A stretch of DNA of 64,000 nt, taken from NCBI GenBank assembly GCA_963658575.1, contig CAVKQB010000001.1:1-64000 (forward strand), given 5' to 3'. This DNA is from W0P28-013 sp963658575 (GTDB taxonomy: Bacteria > Bacteroidota > Bacteroidia > Bacteroidales > Paludibacteraceae). The notes under the pieces were generated by a model that saw only the letters and a program-made list of their open reading frames with translations, searched no databases and was not told the origin of the DNA. The translations under genes were made by a program, and so were the position numbers. Positions within the stretch are counted from its first letter, which is position 1. Every line of letters starts with the position of its first letter. Below are positions 32,573 to 41,663 of this stretch, in pieces.

Positions 32573-33595
32573 TCAACGGAGCAGGAATTGGAATTTGTCC
32601 ACGTTTTTCAACGCTACGCCTGTGCCGCGTGCAACGGCATGCAGCGGGTCGTCGGCCACATGGAACGGAATCTGAATCTTGTCGGTAAGACGTTTGGCCA
32701 AGCCGCGCAACAATGCGCCGCCGCCAGCCAGATAGATGCCGTTTTTCACCAAGTCGGCATACAATTCGGGCGGTGTCTCTTCGAGCGCAGCCAGCACGGC
32801 AGTCTCGATTTTCGTTATCGATTTTTCGAGGCAATGCGCTATCTCTTGGTACGATACTGGCACCTTCATCGGCAGTGCGGTCATCTTGTTCGGCCCGTCG
32901 ACGATGAAATCTTCGGGGGCTTCGTCGCCCAAATCGATGAGTGCCGAGCCTACGCGAATTTTAATCTGTTCGGCCATGCGCTCGCCCACTTTGATGTTGT
33001 GCTGGCGGTTCATGTACTCGATGATGTCTTTGGTGAAATCGTCGCCAGCGATGCGGATCGACTGGTTCGACACCATGCCGCCCAACGAGATGACGGCAAT
33101 TTCGGTCGTGCCGCCGCCTATATCCACCACCATGCAGCCTTCGGGTGCTTCCACATCGAGTCCGATGCCGATAGCGGCCGCCATCGGTTCGTAAATCATG
33201 TACACCTCGCGGCCGCCAGCGTGTTCCGACGAGTCGCGCACGGCGCGCACTTCCACTTCGGTGCTACCCGACGGAATGCCCACAACCATGCGCAGCGATG
33301 GCGTAACCAAGCGGCTGCGGTGCGGAATCATCTTTATCATGCCGCGAATCATCAGTTCGGCAGCGTTGAAATCGGCGATAACGCCGTCGCGCAACGGGCG
33401 TATGGTGCGGATATTGGGGTGTTCCCTGCCCTGCATCTGCTGCGCCTGCCGCCCGATGGCAATCAACTTGCCTGTGCTGCGGTCGAGCGCAACTATCGAA
33501 GGCTCGTCCACCACAATCTTGTCGTTACATGTGATGATGGTATTGGCCGTGCCAAGGTCGATGGCAACGTCCTGCGTAAAAGAAAATAGTCCCAT
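32573..33595 (-). CDS. mreB: Rod shape-determining protein MreB
   Basis: Actin-like ATPase that forms membrane-associated filaments guiding side-wall synthesis, 340 aa, normal length. The nucleotide-binding signatures are AIDLGTANTIITCND (about 11-25), VVDIGGGTTEIAVISLGG and the C-terminal GIYLAGGGALLRGLAKRL. YEPMAAAIGIGLDV is the hinge motif. It is the first gene of the mre-mrd cluster, with a -7 box 36 nt upstream. Confidence 0.96.
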   Translation of the reverse strand: MGLFSFTQDVAIDLGTANTIITCNDKIVVDEPSIVALDRSTGKLIAIGRQAQQMQGREHPNIRTIRPLRDGVIADFNAAELMIRGMIKMIPHRSRLVTPSLRMVVGIPSGSTEVEVRAVRDSSEHAGGREVYMIYEPMAAAIGIGLDVEAPEGCMVVDIGGGTTEIAVISLGGMVSNQSIRIAGDDFTKDIIEYMNRQHNIKVGERMAEQIKIRVGSALIDLGDEAPEDFIVDGPNKMTALPMKVPVSYQEIAHCLEKSITKIETAVLAALEETPPELYADLVKNGIYLAGGGALLRGLAKRLTDKIQIPFHVADDPLHAVARGTGVALKNVDKFQFLLR

Positions 33596-33630
33596 TCTGA
33601 TTCTCTGTTTTTCGGTGGTTTTACAACTTG

Positions 33631-33638
33631 CAAAAGTA
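33631..33638 (-). promoter_or_regulatory. -7 box for mreB
   Basis: On the minus strand the sequence reads TACTTTTG, 36 nt before the mreB ATG. The nearest TTTG (33665-33668) is at 26 nt, longer than the 19-21 optimum, so the promoter may be weak. Confidence 0.5.
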
Positions 33639-33676
33639 GTAAAAAATTAGAAATTCCGTATCTGCAAATTTCACAT

Positions 33677-34954
33677 TCACTTGATGATGTCGCAACCCAT
33701 GTACGGCACGAGTACTTTCGGCACGCGAATGCCGTCGGGTGTCTGGTTGTTTTCGAGTATGGTGGCCACGATGCGCGGCAGTGCCAACGCCGATCCGTTG
33801 AGCGTGTGGCAGAGTTCGGTTTTGCCGTCGGCGGTTTTGTAGCGGCATTTCAGGCGGTTGGCCTGATAGGTTTCGAAGTTCGACACGGAGCTGACTTCGA
33901 GCCAGCGTTTTTGTGCGGCCGAGAAGGTTTCGAAATCGAAGCAGAGCGCAGCCGTGAAACTCATGTCGCCGCCGCACAGACGCAAAATGCGGTACGGCAG
34001 TTCCAATTTTTTGAGCAGTCCTTCGACGTGCTCCAGCATCTCGCGGTGCGATTCTTCGCTGTGTTCGGGCGTGTCGATGCGCACAATTTCTATCTTCGAA
34101 AACTCGTGCAGACGGTTCAATCCGCGCACATCTTTACCGTACGAACCGGCTTCGCGGCGGAAGCATTGCGTGTAGGCGCAATTTTTTATCGGCAGGTCTT
34201 TTTCGTTCAAGATGACGTTGCGGTAGATGTTCGTTACGGGCACTTCGGCGGTCGGAATCAGGTAGAGGTCGTCCACTTCGGCGTGATACATCTGCCCCTC
34301 CTTGTCGGGCAGTTGCCCTGTGCCATAGCCCGATGCGGCATTGACCACGGTCGGCGGCATGATTTCGAGATAGCCAGCGGCACGTGCCTCGTCGAGGAAA
34401 AAGTTGATGAGTGCGCGTTGCAAGCGTGCGCCGAGCCCTTTGTACACGGGGAATCCTGCGCCCGAAATTTTCACGCCGAGTTCGAAGTCGATGAGGTCGT
34501 ATTTTTTGGCCAATTCCCAGTGCGGCAGCGGTTCGAATCCGTCGAAATTGGGCATTTCGCCGCCCATTTTTTCCACCACATTGTCTTCGGCCGTGGTGCC
34601 TTCGGGCACGCTCTCTTTGGGCAGATTCGGTATTTGCAGCAGCAGGTCGCGCATGGCGTTTTCTTTGGCTTCCATCAGTGCCGACAGTTGTTTTGTGGCC
34701 TCTTTCAGGGCGGCTACGTCGGCTTTGGCTTGCTCGGCTTCGGCTTTTTTGCCTTGCTGCATCAGGCCGCCTATCGATTTGGAGAGTTGGTTGATTTGCG
34801 CCAATTTGGCATCCAACTCCTTCTGTGCGGCACGCCGATCGGCATCGTCGGCTATCACTTGGTCAATCATTTCGGCGGCTGGCGCGAAATGTTTCTTCCC
34901 TAAACGACGAACGACTTCGTCGCGGTTTCCGATAATTTGTTTGAGTGTAAGCAT
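33677..34954 (-). CDS. serS: Seryl-tRNA synthetase
   Basis: Class II aminoacyl-tRNA synthetase charging tRNA-Ser, 425 aa from the ATG at 34954 (MLTLKQIIGNRDEVVRRLGK). An N-terminal coiled-coil tRNA-binding arm (about 28-100) precedes the catalytic domain. Motif 2 is in CFRREAGSYGKDVRGLNRLHEF and motif 3 in LALPRIVATILENNQ (key residues given). The frame is open to 34999, but that start lies within the -7 box 34997-35004, so the shorter start is preferred. Confidence 0.96.
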   Translation of the reverse strand: MLTLKQIIGNRDEVVRRLGKKHFAPAAEMIDQVIADDADRRAAQKELDAKLAQINQLSKSIGGLMQQGKKAEAEQAKADVAALKEATKQLSALMEAKENAMRDLLLQIPNLPKESVPEGTTAEDNVVEKMGGEMPNFDGFEPLPHWELAKKYDLIDFELGVKISGAGFPVYKGLGARLQRALINFFLDEARAAGYLEIMPPTVVNAASGYGTGQLPDKEGQMYHAEVDDLYLIPTAEVPVTNIYRNVILNEKDLPIKNCAYTQCFRREAGSYGKDVRGLNRLHEFSKIEIVRIDTPEHSEESHREMLEHVEGLLKKLELPYRILRLCGGDMSFTAALCFDFETFSAAQKRWLEVSSVSNFETYQANRLKCRYKTADGKTELCHTLNGSALALPRIVATILENNQTPDGIRVPKVLVPYMGCDIIK

Positions 34955-34996
34955 ATCGTTTTGGTGTAAAAATTCGTTGTTATTCCAATCAACCTG

Positions 34997-35004
34997 CAAA
35001 GATA
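34997..35004 (-). promoter_or_regulatory. -7 box for serS
   Basis: On the minus strand TATCTTTG matches TAnnTTTG, 42 nt before the serS ATG. At 20-nt spacing the upstream element reads TTTC rather than TTTG. Confidence 0.6.
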
Positions 35005-35288
35005 CGAAATTAGTTTGAAAGTATGAAAGTGTAAAAGTATAAAAGTATAAAAGTGTGAAAGTGAGAAAGTGAGAAAGTGAGAAAGTGTGAAATTAGTGAG
35101 TAGTGAGCAGTGAGTAGTGAGTAGTGATTTTTTGAGGTTAAGGAGTTTCGGCTACCAACAATTTGAAATCTGAAATCTGAAATTAATTAAATAATTGGAA
35201 ATTAGATAATTGAATAATTAAAAAGTCTTTGCTCTATATTCTATGTTCTCTCACCTACAACCTTTTCTTACTACGAAATCCGCCGCAA
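35005..35288. repeat. Gene-free spacer of dispersed words, inverted orientation
   Basis: No gene is seen. Together with the serS 5' region (34955-35004) the gap exceeds 300 bp. It holds stuttered 'aaagtgtaaaagtataaaag' and 'gagaaagtgagaaagtgaga' tracts at 35015-35090 and 'gtgagtagtgagcagtgagt' at 35096-35130. 'gaaatctgaaatctgaaatt' is at 35165-35184, and the inverted copy of the 1-50 / 13877-13925 block is at about 35181-35234. Confidence 0.78.
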
Positions 35289-36002
35289 TTACGGAAGATA
35301 TTGCGGTTGCACGTGCATCATGCTGTTCCAGAGCGACGAGGCGGCATTCGGGTTGAGCCGCTCCATGGCTTCGAGCAGAGCGCGCACGTCGCTGCGGTGC
35401 GATTCGCGTTCGTAGGGACAATTTTTTATCTGCTTCCGATAGCCACGCTGCTCGGCCAACGCCCGCAAATCGGCTTCGCGCACATCGGCCAAAGGGCGAA
35501 TGATGGTCATGTCGAACTTATCCATACGCAGTTTGGGCGGCATCGACGCAAACGCACCCTGAAAAATCTGGTTCATCAGCAGCGTTTCGAGCATATCGTC
35601 GCGGTGATGGCCAAGAGCGATTTTGTTACAACCGAGTTCCTCGGCCACGGCAAACAGCGTTTTGCGCCGGTTCCACGAGCAGAGAAAACAGTGCGACTTG
35701 CGTGCGTCGGTGGAGGCATCGAACTGGGTAGTGCGGTGCACAAACGGCACGCCACTCTGGCGGCAAAAGGCTTCGAGATAGGCCAAATCGGACTGGTAGG
35801 GCACATTTTCGACCGAAACGTGCGCCGCCACCACCGAAAAACGCGGCTTGTATATCTTGGCACGCGCACCCAAAAACTCTACCAACGCCAACGAATCCTT
35901 GCCGCCCGAAAGGCCAATGAGAATCTTGTCGCCATCGGCGATGAGGCCGTATTTTTTGAGTGCGGCATTGACTTTGTGCTGTATTTTGTCGAAAAGTTCC
36001 AC
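35289..36002 (-). CDS. TtcA-like tRNA thiolation protein (GTG start)
   Basis: PP-loop ATPase of the TtcA/TtuA superfamily, 237 aa. LSGGKDSLALVEFL near residues 29-42 is the PP-loop. CFLCSWNRRKTLF provides the CxxC of the iron-sulfur site, GHHRDDMLETLLMNQ is the family's second motif, and a further Cys occurs in KNCPYERES. TtcA thiolates cytosine-32 of some tRNAs; Bacteroidetes relatives are usually only assigned to the family. The start codon is GTG at 36000-36002. It follows pdxB by 46 nt on the same strand. Confidence 0.85.
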   Translation of the reverse strand: MELFDKIQHKVNAALKKYGLIADGDKILIGLSGGKDSLALVEFLGARAKIYKPRFSVVAAHVSVENVPYQSDLAYLEAFCRQSGVPFVHRTTQFDASTDARKSHCFLCSWNRRKTLFAVAEELGCNKIALGHHRDDMLETLLMNQIFQGAFASMPPKLRMDKFDMTIIRPLADVREADLRALAEQRGYRKQIKNCPYERESHRSDVRALLEAMERLNPNAASSLWNSMMHVQPQYLP

Positions 36003-36048
36003 GTTTTTTCCGATTTAGAAATGTCAATTCGATTTCCCCCGTAAAAAA

Positions 36049-37095
36049 TCACGCATCGAGCAGATATTCCGCTTCGCGGCGCACAGGATACGTGCCTCGC
36101 AACTGTTCAAACGCTTCGGGATTGCGGCGCAAGGCGGCATCGTCGCGGCGTATGTCGTAATTTTCGACCATTTTTTGCTGCAATGCGCTCCTCGAACAGC
36201 GGCAAACGGGCTTCGGCGGCAGTTGCGCCACACGAAAGTCGTCCAATCCCAAGCCGAAAAAACGGCTGACCGCACGCACGCTCATGGCTGTGGCCGTGGC
36301 TTTGCCGTCGGCCGAATAACCGGCAATGTGTGGCGTGGCCAACAGCGACAGGTCGAGCAGACGACGGTCGATGCGCGGCTCGTTTTCCCAACAATCGACC
36401 ACACACGCCGCCACGCTGCCACGCTGCACGGCTTGTTGCAACGCCTGCTCATCGACCACACCGCCACGTGCAGCGTTGATTATCAGTGGCTTGCGTGCGC
36501 AACGAGCAAAAAAATCGGCATCGGCTAGATGATAAGTGGCGTAATCGCCGCTGTGCGTCAAAGGCGTGTGAAACGTGATGATATCGGCTTGGGCAGCCAC
36601 TTCGGCGAGCGAAACGAAACCGTTTTTCCCTTCGGCTTTCTCGCGAATCGGGTCATTTTGCAAAACGTTCATTCCCAGCAGATTAGCCATTTTCAGAACC
36701 TCGCGTCCGACATGCCCCACGCCCACAACGCCAAGCGTGCAACGGCACAAATCGCGCCGAGCCGCCTGCGCCCACACGCACAACGCCGAGGCCACATACT
36801 GCGCCACCGACGCGGCGTTGCAACCGGCAGCATTCGTCCAAACAATGCCACGTTCGGCACAAAACGGCGCGTCGATATGGTCGTAGCCGATGGTTGCCGT
36901 AGCGATAAACTTGACCTGTGAACCGGCCAACAACGCGCCATCGCAGCGGGTACGCGTGCGCACTACCAACGCATCGGCACAGCGCACTGCCTGCGGCGTA
37001 AATGCTTTCGGCGGCAGATAGATCACGTCGGCCACCGGCTCGAACACACCCTTTATATATGGGATAAAATCGTCGATGATGATGGTTGGTCTCAT
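36049..37095 (-). CDS. pdxB: 4-phosphoerythronate dehydrogenase
   Basis: NAD-dependent D-2-hydroxyacid dehydrogenase of pyridoxal-phosphate synthesis (DXP-dependent route), 348 aa. The N-terminal substrate domain has ALVVRTRTRCDGALLAGS and FIATATIGYDHIDAPFC. The Rossmann motif is GVVGVGHVGREV near 122-133. Catalytic Arg lies in INAARGGVVDE and catalytic Glu/His in VDCWENEP and ATPHIAGYSADGKA. The last about 90 residues form the C-terminal dimerisation domain specific to PdxB. It begins 12 nt after the lipoprotein stop. Confidence 0.93.
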   Translation of the reverse strand: MRPTIIIDDFIPYIKGVFEPVADVIYLPPKAFTPQAVRCADALVVRTRTRCDGALLAGSQVKFIATATIGYDHIDAPFCAERGIVWTNAAGCNAASVAQYVASALCVWAQAARRDLCRCTLGVVGVGHVGREVLKMANLLGMNVLQNDPIREKAEGKNGFVSLAEVAAQADIITFHTPLTHSGDYATYHLADADFFARCARKPLIINAARGGVVDEQALQQAVQRGSVAACVVDCWENEPRIDRRLLDLSLLATPHIAGYSADGKATATAMSVRAVSRFFGLGLDDFRVAQLPPKPVCRCSRSALQQKMVENYDIRRDDAALRRNPEAFEQLRGTYPVRREAEYLLDA

Positions 37096-37107
37096 ACGCC
37101 CGCAACA

Positions 37108-37521
37108 CTATTTCTTTTGAAAACGCAAATCGACATCGCCCAACATATCGATGTTCACAACCGTAGCGAGAACGCCGTCGTCGAAACTGAACTGCACAGG
37201 ATCGCCGTTGTCGTCGTAGGCTGCAATCGTATCGGCCGACATGGTGTAGGTACCGTGCATAGCCCAAGCGGTGCAAGCGCCCGTGCCAACGATAGCAAAC
37301 GTATCGGCACCCACAAACAGTTCCATATCGTCGATGCAGCCGTAGCCAAACATGTGCGCCATCGGCAAAATGTCGGTGTTATGGCCGGCGCGGTAAGCGG
37401 CATACAGGTACCAACGCCCCTCGATGCTGCTATACGAAACCTCGTCCTTGCGCTTGCACGCAAAAATCACGGCCAAAAGCAACGCAAGACAGGCGATTTT
37501 TCGCCACGTTTTACTGTTCAT
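37108..37521 (-). CDS. Putative lipoprotein
   Basis: Protein of 137 aa of unrecognised family. The ATG at 37521 gives a lipoprotein signal (KTWRKIACLALLLAVIFAC) with acylated Cys likely at residue 22. The mature part contains SSIEGRWYLYAAYRAG near 31-46 and ends in beta-strand-like sequence (VQFSFDDGVLATVVNID), reminiscent of lipocalin-like 'stability' lipoproteins of Bacteroidetes. The frame runs open up to 37824 through the tRNA gene, but that part is not coding. It lies just past the tRNA terminator and 12 nt before pdxB. Confidence 0.78.
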   Translation of the reverse strand: MNSKTWRKIACLALLLAVIFACKRKDEVSYSSIEGRWYLYAAYRAGHNTDILPMAHMFGYGCIDDMELFVGADTFAIVGTGACTAWAMHGTYTMSADTIAAYDDNGDPVQFSFDDGVLATVVNIDMLGDVDLRFQKK

Positions 37522-37532
37522 TGTCAATCCAA

Positions 37533-37571
37533 ACAAAAAAGAGAGCCACTTGACTATCATCAAGCGGCTCT
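37533..37571 (-). terminator. Intrinsic terminator of the initiator tRNA gene
   Basis: On the minus strand AGAGCCGCTTGA pairs with TCAAGTGGCTCT (12 bp, one G-T wobble, 6-nt loop), then CTTTTTTG follows. It lies 10 nt past the tRNA 3' end. Confidence 0.85.
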
Positions 37572-37580
37572 TTCGATGTG

Positions 37581-37652
<72 letters not shown>

Positions 37653-37665
37653 ATGATTTCGACTG

Positions 37666-37696
37666 CAAAGGTAATACTTTTTTTTGATTCAACAAA
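37666..37696 (-). promoter_or_regulatory. Bacteroidetes promoter for the initiator tRNA
   Basis: On the minus strand, TTTG (37693-37696) and TACCTTTG (37666-37673) are spaced by 19 nt. The -7 box ends 13 nt before the mature tRNA 5' end. Confidence 0.82.
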
Positions 37697-37745
37697 TTTT
37701 TTGAGCATTTTTTTGAAAAAGTGGAAAAATAACGATTTTTTGTTG

Positions 37746-37753
37746 TACCTTTG
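37746..37753 (+). promoter_or_regulatory. -7 box for pssA
   Basis: TACCTTTG matches TAnnTTTG, 27 nt before the ATG at 37781. No TTTG is found at the proper spacing. Confidence 0.55.
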
Positions 37754-37780
37754 CTTTCCAAAACGATGAAAACGACGACC

Positions 37781-38458
37781 ATGAGCATAAAAAAATACAT
37801 TCCAAACACCATAACAAGCCTCAATTTGCTGTCGGGGACGCTGGCCGTGATGGCAGCCTACGAAGCCCACTACGGACTGACCGTGCTATTCGTTTTGCTG
37901 TCGGCCACATTCGACTTTTTCGATGGTTTTTCGGCGCGCCTGCTGAAGGTTTCGTCGAACATCGGCAAGGAACTCGACTCGCTGGCCGACCTCATCAGTT
38001 TTGGTTTTGCGCCGAGCATGGCGGCATTTTCGCTGCTCAAAGAGGGCGAATGGGAATGGACAGCCTATTTCGCCTTGATTATGACGGCTTTTTCGGCGCT
38101 GCGCCTCGCCAAATTCAACCTCGACGAGCGGCAGACATCGTCGTTCATCGGACTTGCTACGCCAGCCAACGCCCTCTTTTGGGTCGGCTTGGCCTACTCA
38201 TACCACGGCACTACGATTGCAACGCACCATCAGTGGATTATTCTGCTGATGGTTGCAGTGTCGTGTTTTCTGCTCGTATGCGAACTGCCGATGTTCTCGC
38301 TCAAATTCAAAACATTCGGCTGGAAAGGCAACGAAATCCGCTGGATTTTCATCGGCGGCACAGTCGTTCTCGGCGGCGTGCTGCTGCAAAATGCGCTGCC
38401 GTACATCATCATTTGGTACACAGTGCTGTCGGTATGCGCGCTGGCCAAAAAGAAGTAA
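37781..38458 (+). CDS. pssA: CDP-diacylglycerol-serine O-phosphatidyltransferase
   Basis: Integral membrane enzyme making phosphatidylserine from CDP-DAG and serine, the precursor of phosphatidylethanolamine. It is 225 aa from the ATG at 37781 (MSIKKYIPNTITSLN), with upstream alternatives at 37766 and 37751. The CDP-alcohol phosphotransferase signature DG-x2-AR-x8-G-x3-D-x3-D is complete: D48, G49, A52, R53, G62, D66, D70. About six to eight helices are visible. The 37751 start would lie in the -7 box and is rejected. Downstream psd is not in the window. Confidence 0.93.
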   Translation: MSIKKYIPNTITSLNLLSGTLAVMAAYEAHYGLTVLFVLLSATFDFFDGFSARLLKVSSNIGKELDSLADLISFGFAPSMAAFSLLKEGEWEWTAYFALIMTAFSALRLAKFNLDERQTSSFIGLATPANALFWVGLAYSYHGTTIATHHQWIILLMVAVSCFLLVCELPMFSLKFKTFGWKGNEIRWIFIGGTVVLGGVLLQNALPYIIIWYTVLSVCALAKKK

Positions 38459-38485
38459 AATTTTAACCTTAAAATATCTAACACT

Positions 38486-41467
38486 ATGAAGAAGCGACTC
38501 TTTACAGCCTGCCTCGTTGGGGCGTTTACCATTTTCGGGCTATTCGCCGAAATTCCAGTGGGCTACTACTACAAAGCCGACAATCTGACACAAGAAGCGT
38601 TGAAAACGGCGCTCGGCCAAATCGTTGCAAACGGGCGGTTTCTATCGTACAACAGCAGCGGCGGACAAGGCACCACGTGGGAAGGTTTCTACTACACCGA
38701 CCGCAACGCCGCCGACAGTTCGGTCATCGACATGTATTCGCACGAACTGTTCAAATTCCCCTACATCGACGGCACGCCAACATTCATGAGCGTGAGCGGC
38801 ATGCACATCGAACATGCACTACCAAAATCGTGGTGGGGCGGAGCCATGTACAACTCGTACAAGGATTTGAACCATCTCTACCCTGCCGAAGGCAAAATCA
38901 ACTCGGCCAAAAACGACCTGCCACTCGGCATTGTGGGCGAGGCCACCAGCGATAACGGCGTGAGCAAAGTGGGCAAAAACACCTTCCGCACCGACGAATA
39001 TGCGGGCAACTGCTTCGAGCCAGCCGACGAATACAAAGGCGATTTCGCACGCGCCTATTTCTACATGGTTACCGCCTACGAAAAATTTGGCGAACAAAAC
39101 CTCTGGCAGTCGCCCATGATAGACAACAACACCTATCCCGTATGGAAACCGTGGGCACTCGCGCTGCTGCTCGATTGGCACCGCGCCGACCCCGTATCGC
39201 AAAAGGAACTCGACCGGCAAGAAGAGGTCTACAAAATACAGGGCAACCGCAATCCGTTCATCGACTGTCCCGACTTGGTGGAACTGATTTGGGGCGACAA
39301 ACAGACGGAAACATTCGCTGCGCCGGCCATCGACAAACCATTTTTGATATCGCCCACGCGCTGGGACCGCTTCAATTTCGGCGTGGTGATGAAAGAAAAC
39401 AACCAAAGCATCAGTTTCACCATCGAAGGGCGTAACATCGAAAGCGACCTGACACTCAAAATTCAGGACGACACCAAAGCGTTTACCCTATCGAAAACGA
39501 AAATCACCAGCAGCGAAGCCCTGAACGAAGAGGTGATAACGCTTATGTTCGACGCTTCGCAAACGGGCGAATACACCGACACCATCGTCATTACGGGCGG
39601 CGGCCTATCCGAACCCATCAAAGTGGGACTGCGCGCCAGCGTTACCGACGAATTTATGACGCTGCCTGCCAGCGACATCACCGCCACCGAAGCCACGCTC
39701 AACTGGATGCCCAAAGCCGATGCCACGGGCTACAAACTGGACGTGTACCAAGGCGGCAGCGAAGCCAGCGACCTCTTCTTCTCGTACTACATCGAAGGAA
39801 AGAGTTTCAACAAGGCCATTGCCATCTACAACGGCACGGGCGCAGCCGTCGATCTATCGAAATACGAACTGCGCAAACAGACCAACGGCGTTGGCTCGTT
39901 CAAAAACGACACCAATCTCGTATTGAGCGGCACATTGGCCAACGGCAGCGTGTATGTGCTGGCACACAAAGGCGCAAACGATCAGATAAAAGCCCTCGCC
40001 AACAAAATCTGCGGCAAAACAGCCGACGACAAAGCATCGCTTCTGTCGTTCAGCGGCAACGATGCCCTTGCACTCTACCACAGCGGCATACAGATAGATG
40101 TGCTGGGCGAAGTGAATAATCCCAAAGATTGGGGCAACGACATGAGCCTGATGCGCCGCCCGACCGTTTTGGGACCTACGCAGCAGTTCGATTGGGACGA
40201 ATGGGAGATATTCCCCACCGACTACTACACCGACCTGAACAAACACGCCATGACGGGCGAACCGGTGCGCTACACCATCGAGAAAAAAGAGGTGGGCAAC
40301 ATCGCCTCGTGCCGCATACGCAACCTTGCGCCTGGCACTGGCTACACCTACCGCATCACAGCGATAGATGCCAATAGCACACCCACTGTGAACGCCGTGC
40401 GCTTCGCCACCGAAATTCTGCCCGCGCCCATCGCACTCGACCCCGAAAACATCGAAGGCGATGCCTTCGAGCCGCTGTGGGAAAGCGTGCCGAACGTGCA
40501 GGAATACCTCATCGACATCTACACAATCGCAGGAAAACTGCACACCGAAACCGAAGGCTTCGACAGCCTCGTAACCAACAAAGCCCTGCTCGAAACGGCT
40601 GGTTGGCAGTTTGGACTCACTGGAACAAGCAGCACCGCAGCGGCTTGCGGCACAGCCACGCCATGCGTAGCATTCAAAAACGAGAAAGCCGACCTGAAAA
40701 CGCCCAAACTCGACACACTTGTATCGAAAACCTACGACGACGCAGTCAACAGCCTCACCTTCATGTACCGTTGGGGCAGCAAAAAAGCCAAAGGCAACAG
40801 CGATAGCATCGCCACACTCACACTCGACGGCTACAATGGCACTGCATGGTTGAACATCGACACGCTGCGCGCCGACAGCACCACCGACAAGCACTATCCC
40901 ATCTACAAATTTGCCTACGAAGACGGTTACACGCAGTTCCGCTGGATTTACACGCGCAAAATCTACGGCTCGGTAACGCTCGACGACGTGTCGGTAACCT
41001 ACGGCAAAGAGGACACCACGTTTGTGAAACAAAACGCGCCTTGGTACGAAGGCTGGTGGATCGACGGACTCGACACGCTCACCGAATACCGCTACCGCCT
41101 GCGCGCCACACGCCACGACTACATCTCGGACTACTCGAACGAGATTTGCGTGCGCACCGACACCACGCTCGTGCACGAGCCGCACATCAACATCGAGCCG
41201 GATCCGTGGGACGACGAGCCTGAAATCGACGTGAAAGTTGTGGAAATTGGCGACGATATGCTCACCATCTGGGGTAACAAAGGCGGCATCGGCATTGCTG
41301 GAGCAACCGAAAACACACGCATACGCATCTACAACATCGACGGACAAATCGTCTACGATCGCGCCAACATCGGCAGCGACCACTTTGCACCCATCGCGCA
41401 GCACGGCATCTACATCGTGCAAATAGCCAACAAAAACGGCCTGCGCACCTACAAAATAGCGAAATAA
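38486..41467 (+). CDS. Secreted endonuclease I fusion with lamin-tail-like and T9SS sorting domains
   Basis: Protein of 993 aa. A signal peptide (about 1-21, ending GLFA) is followed by an endonuclease I (EndA/NucM) domain at about 25-275. It carries MHIEHALPKSWWGG (HIEH at 107-110) and NSYKDLNHLYPAEGKIN, the HNH-like active site and metal-binding Asn/His. A linker with beta-sandwich character, a lamin-tail-like domain (about 430-590, FNKAIAIYNGTGAAVDLSKY), and further FN3/jelly-roll-like regions follow. The last about 54 residues (RIRIYNIDGQIVYD to GIYIVQIANKNGLRTYKI) resemble a type A T9SS C-terminal sorting domain. It is probably an exported or cell-surface nuclease degrading extracellular DNA (inference). 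Confidence 0.88.
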   Translation: MKKRLFTACLVGAFTIFGLFAEIPVGYYYKADNLTQEALKTALGQIVANGRFLSYNSSGGQGTTWEGFYYTDRNAADSSVIDMYSHELFKFPYIDGTPTFMSVSGMHIEHALPKSWWGGAMYNSYKDLNHLYPAEGKINSAKNDLPLGIVGEATSDNGVSKVGKNTFRTDEYAGNCFEPADEYKGDFARAYFYMVTAYEKFGEQNLWQSPMIDNNTYPVWKPWALALLLDWHRADPVSQKELDRQEEVYKIQGNRNPFIDCPDLVELIWGDKQTETFAAPAIDKPFLISPTRWDRFNFGVVMKENNQSISFTIEGRNIESDLTLKIQDDTKAFTLSKTKITSSEALNEEVITLMFDASQTGEYTDTIVITGGGLSEPIKVGLRASVTDEFMTLPASDITATEATLNWMPKADATGYKLDVYQGGSEASDLFFSYYIEGKSFNKAIAIYNGTGAAVDLSKYELRKQTNGVGSFKNDTNLVLSGTLANGSVYVLAHKGANDQIKALANKICGKTADDKASLLSFSGNDALALYHSGIQIDVLGEVNNPKDWGNDMSLMRRPTVLGPTQQFDWDEWEIFPTDYYTDLNKHAMTGEPVRYTIEKKEVGNIASCRIRNLAPGTGYTYRITAIDANSTPTVNAVRFATEILPAPIALDPENIEGDAFEPLWESVPNVQEYLIDIYTIAGKLHTETEGFDSLVTNKALLETAGWQFGLTGTSSTAAACGTATPCVAFKNEKADLKTPKLDTLVSKTYDDAVNSLTFMYRWGSKKAKGNSDSIATLTLDGYNGTAWLNIDTLRADSTTDKHYPIYKFAYEDGYTQFRWIYTRKIYGSVTLDDVSVTYGKEDTTFVKQNAPWYEGWWIDGLDTLTEYRYRLRATRHDYISDYSNEICVRTDTTLVHEPHINIEPDPWDDEPEIDVKVVEIGDDMLTIWGNKGGIGIAGATENTRIRIYNIDGQIVYDRANIGSDHFAPIAQHGIYIVQIANKNGLRTYKIAK

Positions 41468-41490
41468 CAAACGCTAAAAAGGCACTACGG

Positions 41491-41522
41491 CGGGACTTCT
41501 CGAAGAAGTCCCGTTTTTTTCG
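41491..41522 (+). terminator. Intrinsic terminator after the endonuclease gene
   Basis: CGGGACTTCT-CGA-AGAAGTCCCG is a perfect 10-bp stem with a 3-nt loop, followed by seven Ts (41514-41520). Confidence 0.92.
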
Positions 41523-41663
41523 GCACCGACCGACTTTATGCTGTAAAACATAATGACAAAATTTTGCTTTTATCGAAAAAAAACGTAAATTGCGAAGATT
41601 TTGAAGCGAAAAAAATCTTTTTCGAAAAGCAAAATAAGTTTAACCTAAAAAATCTTTTACACC

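Noticed and set aside
35015..35130. Possible CRISPR-like or tandem array
   Set aside because: Units such as 'gtgagaaa' are 7-10 bp stutters without regular spacers, and no cas genes are present.
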